From: Sphingomonas panni
Lineage (GTDB): Bacteria > Pseudomonadota > Alphaproteobacteria > Sphingomonadales > Sphingomonadaceae
DNA length: 64,000 bases
Direction of reading: 5' to 3'
NCBI RefSeq assembly: GCF_022664435.1
Contig: NZ_JAKREU010000006.1
Span: 62,001 to 126,000 of the forward strand
In this document: positions 1 to 9,027 of the stretch, one piece after another
Numbering within the stretch: the stretch's first letter is position 1
Layout: every line of letters begins with the position of its first letter
Translations under genes and position numbers: made by a program
Notes under the pieces: generated by a model
Told to the model about the DNA's origin: nothing
Database searches by the model: none
Seen by the model: the letters and a program-made list of their open reading frames with translations, nothing else

Positions 1-1
1 C

Positions 2-472
2 GGCTGGGGCATGATCCGCGCCGATGGCAACCGCCTCAGCCACGTCGCCAACGGCCAGATTCGCACCGATCCGTCGATGCAGCTCCCCCGCCGCCTCGCG
101 CTGCTGTTCGGCGCGCTGGGCGAGGTGATCCGCACCGAACGCCCCGACGGCGCGGCGGTGGAGGAAGTGCTTGGCAACAGCAACGCGCAATCGACCCTGA
201 AGCTGGGGCAGGCACGCGGCGTCGTGCTGCTGTCCGCCTCGACGGCAGGCCTCGCCATTGGCGAGTATCACCCCAGCATCGTCAAGAAGGCGGTGGTCGG
301 CACCGGCGGCGCGGACAAGAAGCAGATTCAGGCGATGGTCGGGCACCTGCTGCCCGGTGTGAAGCTGTCCGGCCCGGACGCGGCCGATGCGCTGGCGGTC
401 GCGATCACCCACGCGCACCATCTGGCGAGCGCGCACGCGCGGGCACGGCGGTCGACGGGGATCGGAGCGTGA
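2..472 (+). CDS. ruvC: RuvC Holliday-junction resolvase, 5' truncated by window edge
   Basis: Endonuclease that cuts Holliday junctions together with the RuvAB branch-migration motor. The frame is open from base 2 (Gly-Trp-Gly-Met), so the N-terminus with the first catalytic Asp lies outside the window; 156 residues remain. Family landmarks are clear: the acidic residue in AAVEEVL, the block [11 protein letters not shown], and the C-terminal [15 protein letters not shown], which supplies the last two catalytic aspartates. ruvA and ruvB follow on the same strand, the usual ruvCAB order. The separation from ruvA is 154 bases, filled by a palindromic repeat. Confidence 0.96.
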   Translation, partial: GWGMIRADGNRLSHVANGQIRTDPSMQLPRRLALLFGALGEVIRTERPDGAAVEEVLGNSNAQSTLKLGQARGVVLLSASTAGLAIGEYHPSIVKKAVVGTGGADKKQIQAMVGHLLPGVKLSGPDAADALAVAITHAHHLASAHARARRSTGIGA

Positions 473-494
473 TCGTCGCTCGTCGCCACCATCT

Positions 495-586
495 ACGTAC
501 CCCGGCGAAGGCCGGGGTCCAGTTTGGTGTCATCGAAAATAGCAGGAACGGCCCGCAACTGAACCCCGGCCTCCGCCGGGGTACGT
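495..586. repeat. Intergenic palindromic repeat, 30-base inverted arms
   Basis: Two near-identical 30-base arms face each other at 495-524 (starts ACGTACCCCGGCGAAGG) and 557-586 (ends CCGCCGGGGTACGT); 28 of 30 positions pair. Each arm contains its own CCCCGGC/GCCGGGG hairpin. The design resembles the other two-armed palindromic elements in this window (34839, 41929, 57557) but the sequence belongs to a different subfamily. It sits between ruvC and ruvA and could end or stabilise the ruvC transcript. Confidence 0.8.
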
Positions 587-626
587 CGTGTGCGTGGATC
601 GGTCTTCTCAAGCAGGCGAACCAACC

Positions 627-1226
627 ATGATCGCCCATCTCAAAGGCACATTGTCCGTTTCCGGTATCGACCATGCCGTCATCGACGTGAACGGCGTCGG
701 CTATCTGGTCGGTGCGTCGTCGCGGACGTTGCAGGCGCTGGGGCCGGTCGGGGGTAGCGTCACGATCCATACCGAGATGTTGGTCGCCGAGGACTTCATC
801 CGGCTGGTCGGGTTCGCCAGCGCCGACGAACGCGACTGGTTCCGGTTGCTGACCGGCGTGCAGGGCGTCGGCGCGCGTGTCGCGCTCGGCATCCTGTCGA
901 CGCTCTCGCCCGAGGAAGTCCGCACCGCGATCGCGCGCGGCGACAAGGCCAGCATTGCCCGCGCCAACGGCGTCGGACCGAAACTCGCGCAGCGCATCGC
1001 CATGGAACTGAAGGACAAGGTCGGCGGCATTGCGATCGGTCCCGGTGCAGTCGCCCCGGCGGCAGGCGGCGAGGGGGTGGAGGGCGACGCGGTGTCGGCG
1101 TTGCTCAACCTCGGTTTCAAGCCAGCCGAAGCCGCCACGGCGGTCGGCAAGGCCGCGGAGGAACTGGGCAGCGGTGCCAGCCTCGATGCGCTGGTCCGGC
1201 TGGCGTTGCGCAAAGCGTCGCGTTGA
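627..1226 (+). CDS. ruvA: RuvA Holliday-junction branch-migration subunit
   Basis: DNA-binding subunit that holds the four-way junction and loads the RuvB motor. 199 residues, close to the normal 190-205. The N-terminal OB fold begins MIAHLKGTL and carries GVGYLV; two helix-hairpin-helix motifs follow ([14 protein letters not shown], about residues 73-86; [16 protein letters not shown], about 109-124); the C-terminal RuvB-binding domain contains [16 protein letters not shown]. The ATG at 627 is chosen because homologous proteins begin MIA-LKG; the longer reading from 588 adds a tail with no family match. Confidence 0.97.
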   Translation: MIAHLKGTLSVSGIDHAVIDVNGVGYLVGASSRTLQALGPVGGSVTIHTEMLVAEDFIRLVGFASADERDWFRLLTGVQGVGARVALGILSTLSPEEVRTAIARGDKASIARANGVGPKLAQRIAMELKDKVGGIAIGPGAVAPAAGGEGVEGDAVSALLNLGFKPAEAATAVGKAAEELGSGASLDALVRLALRKASR

Positions 1227-1245
1227 CCGGGTAAGGAGCATCGGC

Positions 1246-1980
1246 ATGAACCCATTGCCGCTTGCCCTGTTGATGGCGAACGCTGCGCCCGGACAGGACG
1301 TGTCGCCGGTCCGCGACGACGAATGGCTGATCCTGCAAACCGCCGCCGATCCGCTGACGTTGGTCGGAGCGGCGGCCGCGAAGCGAGCGCCGGGTGCGCG
1401 GGTCATCGCGACCGGGGAATGCGACGGCATGCGTCCGGGGCTGTTCATCCTCGTCGTAAGGCCAGGCAAAGGCCCAAGGCCGGCCGATGCCTATGTCCGG
1501 CGTTGCATTGCCCAGCCCTATAGCGCGACGGGACGCGGCATAGCGTCGATCGACCCCAGCTTTGCGGCGATGCGCGCGCGGCCGGTCAATGTCGACGGGA
1601 AGGATATCGTCTCCTTCGTCCGATCGAACCTGCTGATCCGTCCCTATTTCGTCGATCGGGCCAACGACCCGCGCGAAGGGTTGCGGGTCGCGGTCGAGGA
1701 TATGATCGATGGCCGCCGCCGCCCGATCGAGCGCGACTGCAACGCCCCCGAAGTGGCGCGCGGCATCGACCATATCGCGATCGCCTGCGCCACCCAGCAG
1801 ATTGCCGGCCAGCCGGTCTATCGCACCGTGATCTATCGCGCTGGCGACCTCGCGCGCGTGCGGGAGATACCGCGCTGCCGCGACCCGCAATTCTTTCAGG
1901 TCGGCCTGCTGCGCTGCTGGAGGCAGATGGCCTCTCCGGCGGGCAAGGTAACGCTCAAACAGCATTACGTCAGCTTTTGA
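1246..1980 (+). CDS. Hypothetical secreted protein between ruvA and ruvB
   Basis: Unrecognised protein of 244 residues. The start at 1246 has a strong Shine-Dalgarno (GTAAGGAG) and lies 19 bases after ruvA, so it is very probably co-transcribed. The N-terminus (MNPLPLALLMANAAPGQ) is short and hydrophobic like an export signal but lacks the usual basic residues. The remainder has six cysteines, in contexts such as GECDGM, RRCIAQ, ERDCNAP, IACATQ, PRCRDP and LRCWRQ, an even number that would fit disulfide bonds in the periplasm. No catalytic motif is visible. I see no link to recombination beyond position. Confidence 0.8.
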   Translation: MNPLPLALLMANAAPGQDVSPVRDDEWLILQTAADPLTLVGAAAAKRAPGARVIATGECDGMRPGLFILVVRPGKGPRPADAYVRRCIAQPYSATGRGIASIDPSFAAMRARPVNVDGKDIVSFVRSNLLIRPYFVDRANDPREGLRVAVEDMIDGRRRPIERDCNAPEVARGIDHIAIACATQQIAGQPVYRTVIYRAGDLARVREIPRCRDPQFFQVGLLRCWRQMASPAGKVTLKQHYVSF

Positions 1981-2036
1981 CGGTCGACGATGCGTCGCAC
2001 CTCGACCGCCCGCACGCGAACAGCTAGGGAACGGCG

Positions 2037-3056
2037 GTGACCGACGACCGTATCACCACCCCGATCCGCCGCCCCGACGATGTGGACGCGGCGCTGCGCC
2101 CGAAGGCGCTCGACGAGTTCGTCGGGCAGCAGGCTGCGCGCGAGAATCTGCGCGTATTCATCGACGCCGCGCGCGGGCGGGGCGATGTTCTCGACCACGT
2201 CCTGTTCTTCGGGCCGCCCGGCCTCGGTAAGACCACGCTGGCGCAGATCGTCGCGCGGGAGATGGGGGTGGGCTTTCGCGCCACCTCCGGTCCGGTCATC
2301 GCCAAGTCGGGTGACCTTGCCGCGCTGCTGACGAATCTGGAAGATGGCGACGTCCTGTTCATCGACGAAATCCATCGCCTGAATCCGGCGGTCGAGGAGG
2401 TGCTCTATCCGGCGATGGAGGATCGCGCGCTCGACCTGATGATCGGGGAGGGGCCGTCGGCGCGCAGCGTGCGGATCGACCTGCCGCGCTTCACCCTGGT
2501 CGGCGCGACCACGCGGCAGGGGCTGCTGACCACGCCGCTGCGCGACCGTTTCGGCATTCCGATCCGCCTGCAATTCTATACGGTCGACGAACTGACCCGC
2601 GTCGTGACCCGCGCCGCCGGGCTGCTGGGCCTCGGCATCGCCAAGGATGGCGCGACCGAGGTTGCCCGCCGTGCGCGGGGTACGCCGCGTATCGCCGGGC
2701 GGCTGCTGCGCCGCGTGCGCGACTTTGCGAACGTGGCCGGGGTCGAGATCGTCGACGCGCGTACCGCCGACGCCGCGCTCAACCGGCTGGAGGTCGATGC
2801 CAAGGGGCTGGATTTGATGGACCGCCGCTATCTGACCATGATCGCCGATGTCTATCGCGGCGGACCGGTCGGCGTCGAGACGCTGGCCGCCGGCCTCAGC
2901 GAACCGCGCGACACGATCGAGGAGGTGATCGAGCCGTATCTGATCCAGATCGGCATGATCGCCCGCACCGCGCGCGGCCGCTGCCTGAACGCCGGCGGGT
3001 GGAAGCATCTGGGGTTCGAACCGCCTGCGGGCGTACAGGATGGGTTGTTCGATTGA
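2037..3056 (+). CDS. ruvB: RuvB Holliday-junction helicase
   Basis: AAA+ ATPase ring that drives branch migration with RuvA. 339 residues, full length, GTG start. Walker A is GPPGLGKTT (about residues 60-68), Walker B is LFIDEIH, sensor I is LVGATTR, and the arginine-finger/sensor II region includes [16 protein letters not shown]. The C-terminal winged helix ends [13 protein letters not shown]. Its TGA overlaps the ATG of the next small gene (ATGA junction), so the two are translationally coupled. Confidence 0.98.
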   Translation: MTDDRITTPIRRPDDVDAALRPKALDEFVGQQAARENLRVFIDAARGRGDVLDHVLFFGPPGLGKTTLAQIVAREMGVGFRATSGPVIAKSGDLAALLTNLEDGDVLFIDEIHRLNPAVEEVLYPAMEDRALDLMIGEGPSARSVRIDLPRFTLVGATTRQGLLTTPLRDRFGIPIRLQFYTVDELTRVVTRAAGLLGLGIAKDGATEVARRARGTPRIAGRLLRRVRDFANVAGVEIVDARTADAALNRLEVDAKGLDLMDRRYLTMIADVYRGGPVGVETLAAGLSEPRDTIEEVIEPYLIQIGMIARTARGRCLNAGGWKHLGFEPPAGVQDGLFD

Positions 3057-3400
3057 TGGCACGAGGCGGCAAGCGGCGAGGCAACCTGCTGGCATCGGCG
3101 GCGATCGGCGCGCGACAGGCGGGGCGGGTGGCCGCTCCCGCCGAACCGCTGGTGATCGAGGCGGCTTTCGCCGCTGATGCCAGCTGTTCGGTAACGATCG
3201 GCAGCGCGGCGTTCGTCCTGCCCGACGCAGCACCCGCCTTTGTCGCGGCGCTGGGCACCTTGCCCGACCCTGGCCGTCCGCTGACGCTCGTGGTGCGGGG
3301 CGGGGCGGCGGCACGGCATGTCGGCGCTATCGTCCGGCTGATCGGCTCGGCGGGGTTTGACAACGTGACCGTGCTGCGTAGCGACGGGACCCAACCATAA
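3056..3400 (+). CDS. Small soluble protein resembling the ExbD/TolR periplasmic domain
   Basis: 114-residue protein starting inside the ruvB stop codon (ATGA). It has a basic N-terminus (MARGGKRRG) and no clear membrane helix. Residues about 47-110 (VTIGSAAFVL, then RPLTLVVRGGAAARHVGAIV, then SAGFDNVTVL) follow the strand-helix-strand order of the ExbD/TolR C-terminal domain; compare MLRADRSLDYGRVNAVL and AGLNRVSLI in the TolR encoded 1.6 kb downstream. This resemblance was judged by eye and is an inference. The gene lies just ahead of ybgC-tolQRAB-pal, which fits a Tol-related role, but the missing membrane anchor would make it unlike TolR. Confidence 0.6.
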   Translation: MARGGKRRGNLLASAAIGARQAGRVAAPAEPLVIEAAFAADASCSVTIGSAAFVLPDAAPAFVAALGTLPDPGRPLTLVVRGGAAARHVGAIVRLIGSAGFDNVTVLRSDGTQP

Positions 3401-3441
3401 CTCGGGGTTAATCCCGTCACCCCTTCCCCCGTCCGCCGCCA

Positions 3442-3918
3442 ATGGTTAAAGCCGTGGCCATGACCGACCCCGACCAGCCGGCCGGCGGCCGCTTCGTCGG
3501 CGGTACGCATCGCTTTCCCGTCCGCATCTATTTCGAGGACACCGACCTGTCGGGCGTCGTCTATCATGCGAACTATCTGCGCTATTTCGAACGGGCGCGC
3601 AGCGACATGCTGATGATCGCCGGGATCGACCAGCGCGCCGTGCACGAAGCGGGCGAGGGGGCCTATGCGGTGCGGTCGATGCAGCTCGACTGGCGCGCAC
3701 CCGCGCGACTGAACGACGCGCTGGTCGTGGTCAGCACGGTCGAGCGGGTGCGGGCGGCGGCGGTCGACATTCAGCAAATAGTCATCCGCGACGATCTTCT
3801 ACTGGCGTCGGCACGGGTCGAGGTCGCGTTCGTGGCCCCGAACGGGCGGCCGCGTCGCCAGCCGGCGGCATGGATCGACACCTTCGCCGCGCTGGTCGCA
3901 ACCGATAAAGGGGCATGA
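3442..3918 (+). CDS. ybgC: YbgC acyl-CoA thioesterase of the Tol-Pal operon
   Basis: Hot-dog fold thioesterase that opens the Tol-Pal operon in most proteobacteria. The 4-hydroxybenzoyl-CoA thioesterase signature is intact: YFEDTDLSGVVYHANYLRYF with the catalytic Asp in the DTD segment. 158 residues from 3442; an internal ATG at 3460 (MTDPDQ) gives 152 and is equally plausible because neither start has a good ribosome site. The 3' end overlaps the tolQ start (ATGATG), coupling translation. Confidence 0.93.
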   Translation: MVKAVAMTDPDQPAGGRFVGGTHRFPVRIYFEDTDLSGVVYHANYLRYFERARSDMLMIAGIDQRAVHEAGEGAYAVRSMQLDWRAPARLNDALVVVSTVERVRAAAVDIQQIVIRDDLLLASARVEVAFVAPNGRPRRQPAAWIDTFAALVATDKGA

Positions 3919-4607
3919 TGGACGTTTTCGTGAACACCGACGCCGCGACCATGTCGCCGGTCGCGCTCTTCCTTCAGGCCGACTGGGTGGTGAAGGCGGT
4001 GATGCTGGGGCTGCTGGCGGCCAGCGTCTGGACCTGGGCGATCATCGTCGGCTTCCTGGTCCGCGCGCGCAAGGTTCGCCGCGACATCGACCGGTTCGAG
4101 GTGGAGTTCGAACAGGCCGAGGATATCGACGCCTTCCATCGGTTGCAGGGATCGCGCGACACCGCCATCGCCCGCGTGTTCTCGTCGGGCGTGCGCGAAT
4201 GGCGCCGATCGACCGCGTCGAAGCAGATCGACCGTGACGGCACCCGCGAACGCCTCGCCACTGCAATGGCGTCGAGCGTCGCGGACGAGAGCGAGACGCT
4301 CGCCGATCGCCTCAACATCCTCGCGACGGTCGGCTCGGTCGCGCCGTTCGTCGGGCTGTTCGGCACGGTCTGGGGCATCATGCGCTCGTTCACGTCGATT
4401 GCGTCCGAACAGAACACGTCGCTGGCCGTCGTCGCGCCGGGCATTGCCGAGGCGCTGTTCGCGACCGCCATCGGCCTGTTCGCCGCGATCCCCGCGGTGA
4501 TCGCGTACAACCGCTTCAGCCACCGCGTGAACCGGATCGAGGCGCGGCTGAACCGCTTTGCCGACGCGTTCCACGCCACCCTGTCGCGTCAGCTCGAAGG
4601 CGTCTGA
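3915..4607 (+). CDS. tolQ: TolQ proton channel subunit
   Basis: Inner-membrane protein of the MotA/TolQ/ExbB family; with TolR it turns the proton-motive force into motion of TolA, pulling the outer membrane in at the division site. 230 residues with three hydrophobic helices: about 30-50 (AVMLGLLAASVWTWAIIVGF), about 137-160 (NILATVGSVAPFVGLFGTVWG, shown in part) and about 175-198 (IAEALFATAIGLFAAIPAVI). The conserved GLFGTVWGIM loop is present. The gene overlaps ybgC and is 3 bases from tolR. Confidence 0.96.
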   Translation: MMDVFVNTDAATMSPVALFLQADWVVKAVMLGLLAASVWTWAIIVGFLVRARKVRRDIDRFEVEFEQAEDIDAFHRLQGSRDTAIARVFSSGVREWRRSTASKQIDRDGTRERLATAMASSVADESETLADRLNILATVGSVAPFVGLFGTVWGIMRSFTSIASEQNTSLAVVAPGIAEALFATAIGLFAAIPAVIAYNRFSHRVNRIEARLNRFADAFHATLSRQLEGV

Positions 4608-4610
4608 GCC

Positions 4611-5042
4611 ATGGGCATCAATCTCCCCTCAGCAAAGGGAAAAGGCCGTCGCGCGCCGATGGCGGAGATCAACGTCACGCCGCTGGTCGACGTGATGCTG
4701 GTGCTGCTCATCATCTTCATGGTCACCGCACCGCTGATGACGGCGGGCGTGCCGGTGAACCTGCCCGACAGTCGCGCCAAGGCGGTGGAGCAGGCTCAGC
4801 AGCCGGTGACGCTGTCGATGGATGCGGAGGGGCGGACCTTCATCGACGACCTCGAAGTGTCGAGCGATAACCTGCCGGGCGAACTGGAAAAGATCGCGGC
4901 GGCCGGGGCCGGGGCGACCGAACCGCGTCAGGTGATGCTGCGCGCCGACCGCAGCCTCGATTATGGCCGGGTGAATGCCGTGCTGGGCGAACTCAACCGC
5001 GCCGGCCTCAACCGCGTGTCGCTGATCAGCGTGGCGCAGTAA
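4611..5042 (+). CDS. tolR: TolR, ExbD-family partner of TolQ
   Basis: Single-span inner-membrane protein of the Tol motor, 143 residues. The membrane helix (about residues 23-43, VTPLVDVMLVLLIIFMVTAP) contains the conserved proton-carrying Asp in PLVDVMLVLLIIFM. The periplasmic domain ends with the typical MLRADRSLDYGRVNAVL segment. The start codon lies 3 bases after tolQ and tolA begins 5 bases after its stop. Confidence 0.96.
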   Translation: MGINLPSAKGKGRRAPMAEINVTPLVDVMLVLLIIFMVTAPLMTAGVPVNLPDSRAKAVEQAQQPVTLSMDAEGRTFIDDLEVSSDNLPGELEKIAAAGAGATEPRQVMLRADRSLDYGRVNAVLGELNRAGLNRVSLISVAQ

Positions 5043-5047
5043 GGGTC

Positions 5048-6061
5048 ATGCAGAAGGCGGAGAAGATCGGGCTTGGCGTAGCGGTCGCAGGACATGTCGT
5101 CCTGTTTGGCCTGCTGTCGGTCGGGTTTCTCGCCACGCCAAACCCCAAGAAGCTGATTACCCAGCCGATGGACGTCAGCTTCGCCGAAGAGGTCGCGGCC
5201 GAACAGAGCGCGCCCGAACAGACCGATGCGCCCGCGATCAGCCAGGCTCCGGAGACCGGCCCGCCCGAGGATGCCGCGCCGAGCGAACCGGCAAGCGAGC
5301 CGGAGTCCGCGCCCGAGCCCGAACCCGCGCCCCCTGCGCCGGCTCCCCGGCCGCAACCGGCACCGCGTCCCGAACCCAAGCCGGCGCCCAAGCCCGCACC
5401 GGCACCGAAACCAGTGCCGAAACCGGTGCCCAAGCCTGCGCCGAAACCGGCGCCGGCCCCGAAGCCCGAACCGAAGCCCGCCCCGGCACGACAGCCGGCA
5501 CGTCCCGCGCCCGCGCGGCCGACCGCCGTCGCCAAGGCCCCGCCCAAGGCCGCACCGGCCAAACCCGCCGCCGCTCCCGCAAAGCCCAAGGCCAAGCCGG
5601 CGACGACGCGCGGGCAGGGCAGCAACGCACAGGCCAACACGCAGCGTCCGCGCGGCGGCCGGCTGGGCAATGATTTCCTCAAGGGGATCGCCGACACGCC
5701 GGCGCCCGGCAAGGCCACCGCTCCGCGCGGCACCGCGGTCAGCGCCCAGTCTGTCGCCGGCCTCGCCAGTGCGATCCAGCGGCAGGTGCAACCCTGCGCG
5801 AACAAGATTCCCAACCCCGGCCCCGGCGCGAACCAGATCCGGTCGCGCATCCGCTTGCAGATGCGCTCGGACGGGACCTTCGCCGCCAAGCCCGAATTGC
5901 GCGGACAGACGGGGATCGACGACGAAAATCGCCGCTATGCGCAGCGCGTGTCCGAACTGGCGATTGCCGCGTTGACGCAGTGCGCGCCCTATGAACTGCC
6001 CGCCGACCTGTATGAGGGCGGGTGGAAAGACATCATCATCAACTACAAGCTGCCCGGCTGA
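5048..6061 (+). CDS. tolA: TolA periplasm-spanning protein
   Basis: Links the TolQR motor to TolB/Pal at the outer membrane. 337 residues: one N-terminal membrane helix (about 9-27, GLGVAVAGHVVLFGLLSVGF), then a very long Pro/Ala/Lys/Glu-rich stalk (about 60-205) made of PAPKP-like repeats, then a TonB/TolA C-terminal domain (about 235-337) with SAIQRQVQPCANKIPNPG and an RLQMRSDGTF strand. The stalk is proline-based like TonB rather than the alanine/lysine helical stalk of enterobacterial TolA; position in the operon decides the name. Confidence 0.92.
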   Translation: MQKAEKIGLGVAVAGHVVLFGLLSVGFLATPNPKKLITQPMDVSFAEEVAAEQSAPEQTDAPAISQAPETGPPEDAAPSEPASEPESAPEPEPAPPAPAPRPQPAPRPEPKPAPKPAPAPKPVPKPVPKPAPKPAPAPKPEPKPAPARQPARPAPARPTAVAKAPPKAAPAKPAAAPAKPKAKPATTRGQGSNAQANTQRPRGGRLGNDFLKGIADTPAPGKATAPRGTAVSAQSVAGLASAIQRQVQPCANKIPNPGPGANQIRSRIRLQMRSDGTFAAKPELRGQTGIDDENRRYAQRVSELAIAALTQCAPYELPADLYEGGWKDIIINYKLPG

Positions 6062-6074
6062 CCGGAGGGGATGT

Positions 6075-7397
6075 ATGCGTAAACTCACGATGGCATTGGG
6101 CGCGGTCCTCGCCAGCCTGCTCGCGGCTCCGGCGGCGTTCGCGCAGGTCGAGGTGGATATCGAGGGCGGTATCTCCGCCCCGCTGCCGATCGCCGTGCCG
6201 GTCATGCCGACGCCGCAGATCGCCTCGACGCCCGCCGGGTCGACCGACGCGCTGGGGCGGCAGCTGGCGGAGATCGTCGCCACCGACCTGCGCAATTCGG
6301 GGTTGTTCAAGCCCGCCGGCCCGGACGGACTGCCGCCGGTCGCGATGGCGCAGGTGCAGGCCCCCGATTATGCAGCGTGGAGCAACGCACAGGCATTGGT
6401 GCAAGGCTATGTCCGGGCGGAGGCGAATGGCACGCTGACCATCGGCTGCTACCTCTACGACACCTTTGCGCGCACCGAGCTGACGCGCCAGGGCTTCAAC
6501 GTCGCCCCGGCCGAATGGCGGCGCGCCGCGCACAAATGCGCCGATGCGGTCTATACCCGCCTGTCGGGCGAAAGCGCCTATTTCGACAGCCGCATCGTCT
6601 ATGTCAGCGAGACGGGGCCGAAGGGCAACCGCATCAAGCGGCTGGCGATCATGGACCAGGATGGGGCCAATCACCGCTTCCTGACCAACGGCCAGTCGAT
6701 CGTGCTGACGCCGCGTTTCGCGCCGAACCAGCAGTCGATCGTCTACATGTCCTACGCCAATGAGCGGCCGGCGATCTATGTCCTCGACCTCGACAGCGGG
6801 CGGCAGCGATTGCTGGTGCAGAATGCGTCGCTCACCTTCGCGCCGCGCTTTTCGCCCGATGGCCGCTATGTCCTGTTCTCGATGGCGCAGGCGGGCAACA
6901 CCGATATCTACCGTGTGTCAGCCAGCGGCGGCAGCCCGCAGCGGCTGACCAATGCCCCCGGCATCGATACCGGGGGCAGCTATTCGCCCGACGGGTCGAA
7001 GATCGTGTTCGAGAGCGACCGGTCGGGTTCGCAGCAGCTCTATGTGATGAACGCCGACGGGTCGAACCAGCAGCGGATCAGCTTCGGCGGCGGACGCTAT
7101 GCGACTCCGGTGTGGAGCCCGCGCGGCGACCTGATCGCCTTCACCCGGCAGGGCGGCGGGACGTTCCGCATCGGCATCATGTCGCCCAGCGGCAGCGGCG
7201 AAAAGCTGCTCTCCGATGCCTGGGGCGATGAAGGGCCAAGCTGGTCGCCCAATGGCCGCGTCCTCACCTTCTTCCGCAGCGCGCAGGGGTCGGGCCGGAC
7301 GCAAATCTGGTCGGTCGACCTGACGGGATCGAACATCCGCCGCATTCCGACCGCGCTCGACGGGTCGGACCCGAGCTGGGGGCCGTTGCGCCCCTGA
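6075..7397 (+). CDS. tolB: TolB periplasmic beta-propeller protein
   Basis: Periplasmic partner of Pal and TolA. 440 residues. The ATG at 6075 follows a strong GGAGGGG ribosome site and opens a signal peptide (MRKLTMALGAVLASLLAAP, cleavage likely after AFA). The N-terminal domain (about 25-160) precedes a six-bladed propeller built from WD40-like TolB repeats, seen as APRFSPDGRYVLF, GGSYSPDGSKIVFESDRSG, TPVWSPRGDLIAFT and GPSWSPNGRVLTFFR. The longer in-frame reading from 5991 overlaps tolA and lacks family support. Confidence 0.97.
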   Translation: MRKLTMALGAVLASLLAAPAAFAQVEVDIEGGISAPLPIAVPVMPTPQIASTPAGSTDALGRQLAEIVATDLRNSGLFKPAGPDGLPPVAMAQVQAPDYAAWSNAQALVQGYVRAEANGTLTIGCYLYDTFARTELTRQGFNVAPAEWRRAAHKCADAVYTRLSGESAYFDSRIVYVSETGPKGNRIKRLAIMDQDGANHRFLTNGQSIVLTPRFAPNQQSIVYMSYANERPAIYVLDLDSGRQRLLVQNASLTFAPRFSPDGRYVLFSMAQAGNTDIYRVSASGGSPQRLTNAPGIDTGGSYSPDGSKIVFESDRSGSQQLYVMNADGSNQQRISFGGGRYATPVWSPRGDLIAFTRQGGGTFRIGIMSPSGSGEKLLSDAWGDEGPSWSPNGRVLTFFRSAQGSGRTQIWSVDLTGSNIRRIPTALDGSDPSWGPLRP

Positions 7398-7471
7398 TCT
7401 TTCACCAACGGGGACCAATCCGCTACAGGGGCATTGTAGGGGTAAGCGAAACGACCAAGGGAGGTTTTTCG

Positions 7472-7999
7472 ATGACCAAGTTTTCGACAACGCTGATCGT
7501 GGCAGGTGCGCTGCTGGCGACTGCCGGCTGCGCCAAGAAGCGGCCCGAGGTGTTGCCGCCCGCACCGGGCCAGACCGTCGATCCGAACGCGGGTACCGGC
7601 GGCACGGGTACCGGGACCGGCACCAACGGCGTCGTGCCGGGGTCGCGCGCCGATTTCCAGCAGTCGGTGGCCAGCGACACGATCAATTTCGGCCTCGACC
7701 AATATGATATCGACGCGACCGCGCGGCAGATTCTCGACAGCCAGGCACAGTGGCTGACGCGCTATCCCAATGTCCGCGTCACGATCGAGGGCCATGCCGA
7801 CGAACGCGGCACCCGCGAATATAACCTCGCACTGGGTGACCGTCGCGCCAATGCCGCCAGCAGCTATCTGGCGACGCGCGGCATTTCGCCGTCGCGGATC
7901 ACGACGATTAGCTATGGCAAGGAACGCCCGCTGGCGCTGGGGTCGGATGAGGCCGCCTGGGCACAGAATCGTCGTGCGGTGACCGTCGTCCTGCAGTAA
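7472..7999 (+). CDS. pal: Pal peptidoglycan-associated lipoprotein
   Basis: Outer-membrane lipoprotein that binds peptidoglycan and TolB. 175 residues; lipoprotein signal with lipobox LLATAGC (acylated Cys about residue 21); a Gly/Thr-rich linker (about 40-55); and an OmpA-like domain with the diaminopimelate-binding block GHADERGTREYNLALGDRRA. Ribosome site AAGGGAGG. The spacer from tolB (74 bases) has only a small CTACA/TGTAG stem, so pal is probably in the tol operon. Confidence 0.97.
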   Translation: MTKFSTTLIVAGALLATAGCAKKRPEVLPPAPGQTVDPNAGTGGTGTGTGTNGVVPGSRADFQQSVASDTINFGLDQYDIDATARQILDSQAQWLTRYPNVRVTIEGHADERGTREYNLALGDRRANAASSYLATRGISPSRITTISYGKERPLALGSDEAAWAQNRRAVTVVLQ

Positions 8000-8011
8000 C
8001 CGTCATCGCTG

Positions 8012-8036
8012 GCCCGGTCGCACGAGGCGGCCGGGC
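8012..8036. terminator. Hairpin between convergent pal and GGDEF gene
   Basis: Stem GCCCGGTCGC with GCGGCCGGGC (one T-G wobble, 5-base loop) in the 43-base gap between the converging genes. There is no T run, so it is a weak or bidirectional terminator candidate. Confidence 0.45.
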
Positions 8037-8042
8037 GGGCGA

Positions 8043-8948
8043 TCAGCCTGCCAGCCGCTGCGTCCCGCGCCCTTCGGCCTTGGCGATATAGAGCGCGCGG
8101 TCGGCGCGGTCATAGACGCTGGCGACCGTGTCACCGATTCGGATATCGGTCATGCCCGCCGAGAAACCGATGCGGAACGTTGGTGCTTCGGTAAGCATGG
8201 CAGGGCTGCTGACCCGAGCGCGCAACCGGTCGATGGCCAGCGCGGCCTTTTGCGGTGTCTTGCCCGGAAAAAGGATCAGGAACTCCTCACCGCCGATCCG
8301 GCCAAACCCGTCGCAGGTACGCAGTTCCGCACGGACGATTTGTGCGAATTCACGCAGCACCCGATCACCGCCGATATGACCGAACCGGTCGTTCACGCGC
8401 TTGAAATGGTCGAGGTCGACCAGCACCGCGATCGTGCCGCGCGGCGGCACGGCGCTCCGCCGTTCGATCCGGTCGCTCAGCAGCGCCATGATATGCCCCC
8501 GGTTCGACACCCCGGTCAGCGCGTCGGTGGACGCAGTCTTCAGCGCGATGTCCCGTTCCTGCCGCAGCATCCGTTCCGATTGGCGCATGCGCGTGATGTC
8601 GAGCGCAATGAACAGGATATGCCCGTCCGCCATCGTCTGTTCGACGATGTGCAGCCAGCTGCCGTCATGCATGTCGGTTTCCATCGACAGCATCGGCACC
8701 TTGCCCCGCCGTGACAGCGACGACGCCAGCCATGTCTCGAAATCATCATGCGATACCACCGGCCCGCGTCGCTGCGCGTGGTTGCGGCGCATCAGGTCGA
8801 TCCAGTCGGGCGTCTCGTCCGGACCGAGGAAGAAGGCGCGCCGATAGGCGGGATTGGCGAACAGGATGCGGCCCGTCGGATCATAGAGCGCAACCATCGC
8901 TGCGGCATGGTCGAACGTCTCGATCAGTCGCGTGTGAACAGGCTGCAT
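8043..8948 (-). CDS. PAS-GGDEF diguanylate cyclase
   Basis: Predicted to make cyclic di-GMP. 301 residues, soluble, no membrane helix. An N-terminal PAS domain (about 10-125, starting HAAAMVALYDPTGRILFANPAY in pattern) is joined by a coiled segment (RMRQSERMLRQERDIA) to a GGDEF domain that begins DALTGVSNRG. The active site is GGEEF, a catalytically competent variant, and an inhibitory RxxD site (RTCD) sits five residues ahead of it, so product feedback inhibition is likely. It lies downstream of clpA on the same strand beyond a terminator hairpin. Confidence 0.93.
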   Translation of the reverse strand: MQPVHTRLIETFDHAAAMVALYDPTGRILFANPAYRRAFFLGPDETPDWIDLMRRNHAQRRGPVVSHDDFETWLASSLSRRGKVPMLSMETDMHDGSWLHIVEQTMADGHILFIALDITRMRQSERMLRQERDIALKTASTDALTGVSNRGHIMALLSDRIERRSAVPPRGTIAVLVDLDHFKRVNDRFGHIGGDRVLREFAQIVRAELRTCDGFGRIGGEEFLILFPGKTPQKAALAIDRLRARVSSPAMLTEAPTFRIGFSAGMTDIRIGDTVASVYDRADRALYIAKAEGRGTQRLAG

Positions 8949-9027
8949 GATACTTTCGGCAAGGGGAGGAGCGGCGTGCGGGCGGGCCGATCCGTTATGC
9001 CGGAATGCATGATATATTGATTAAGGG

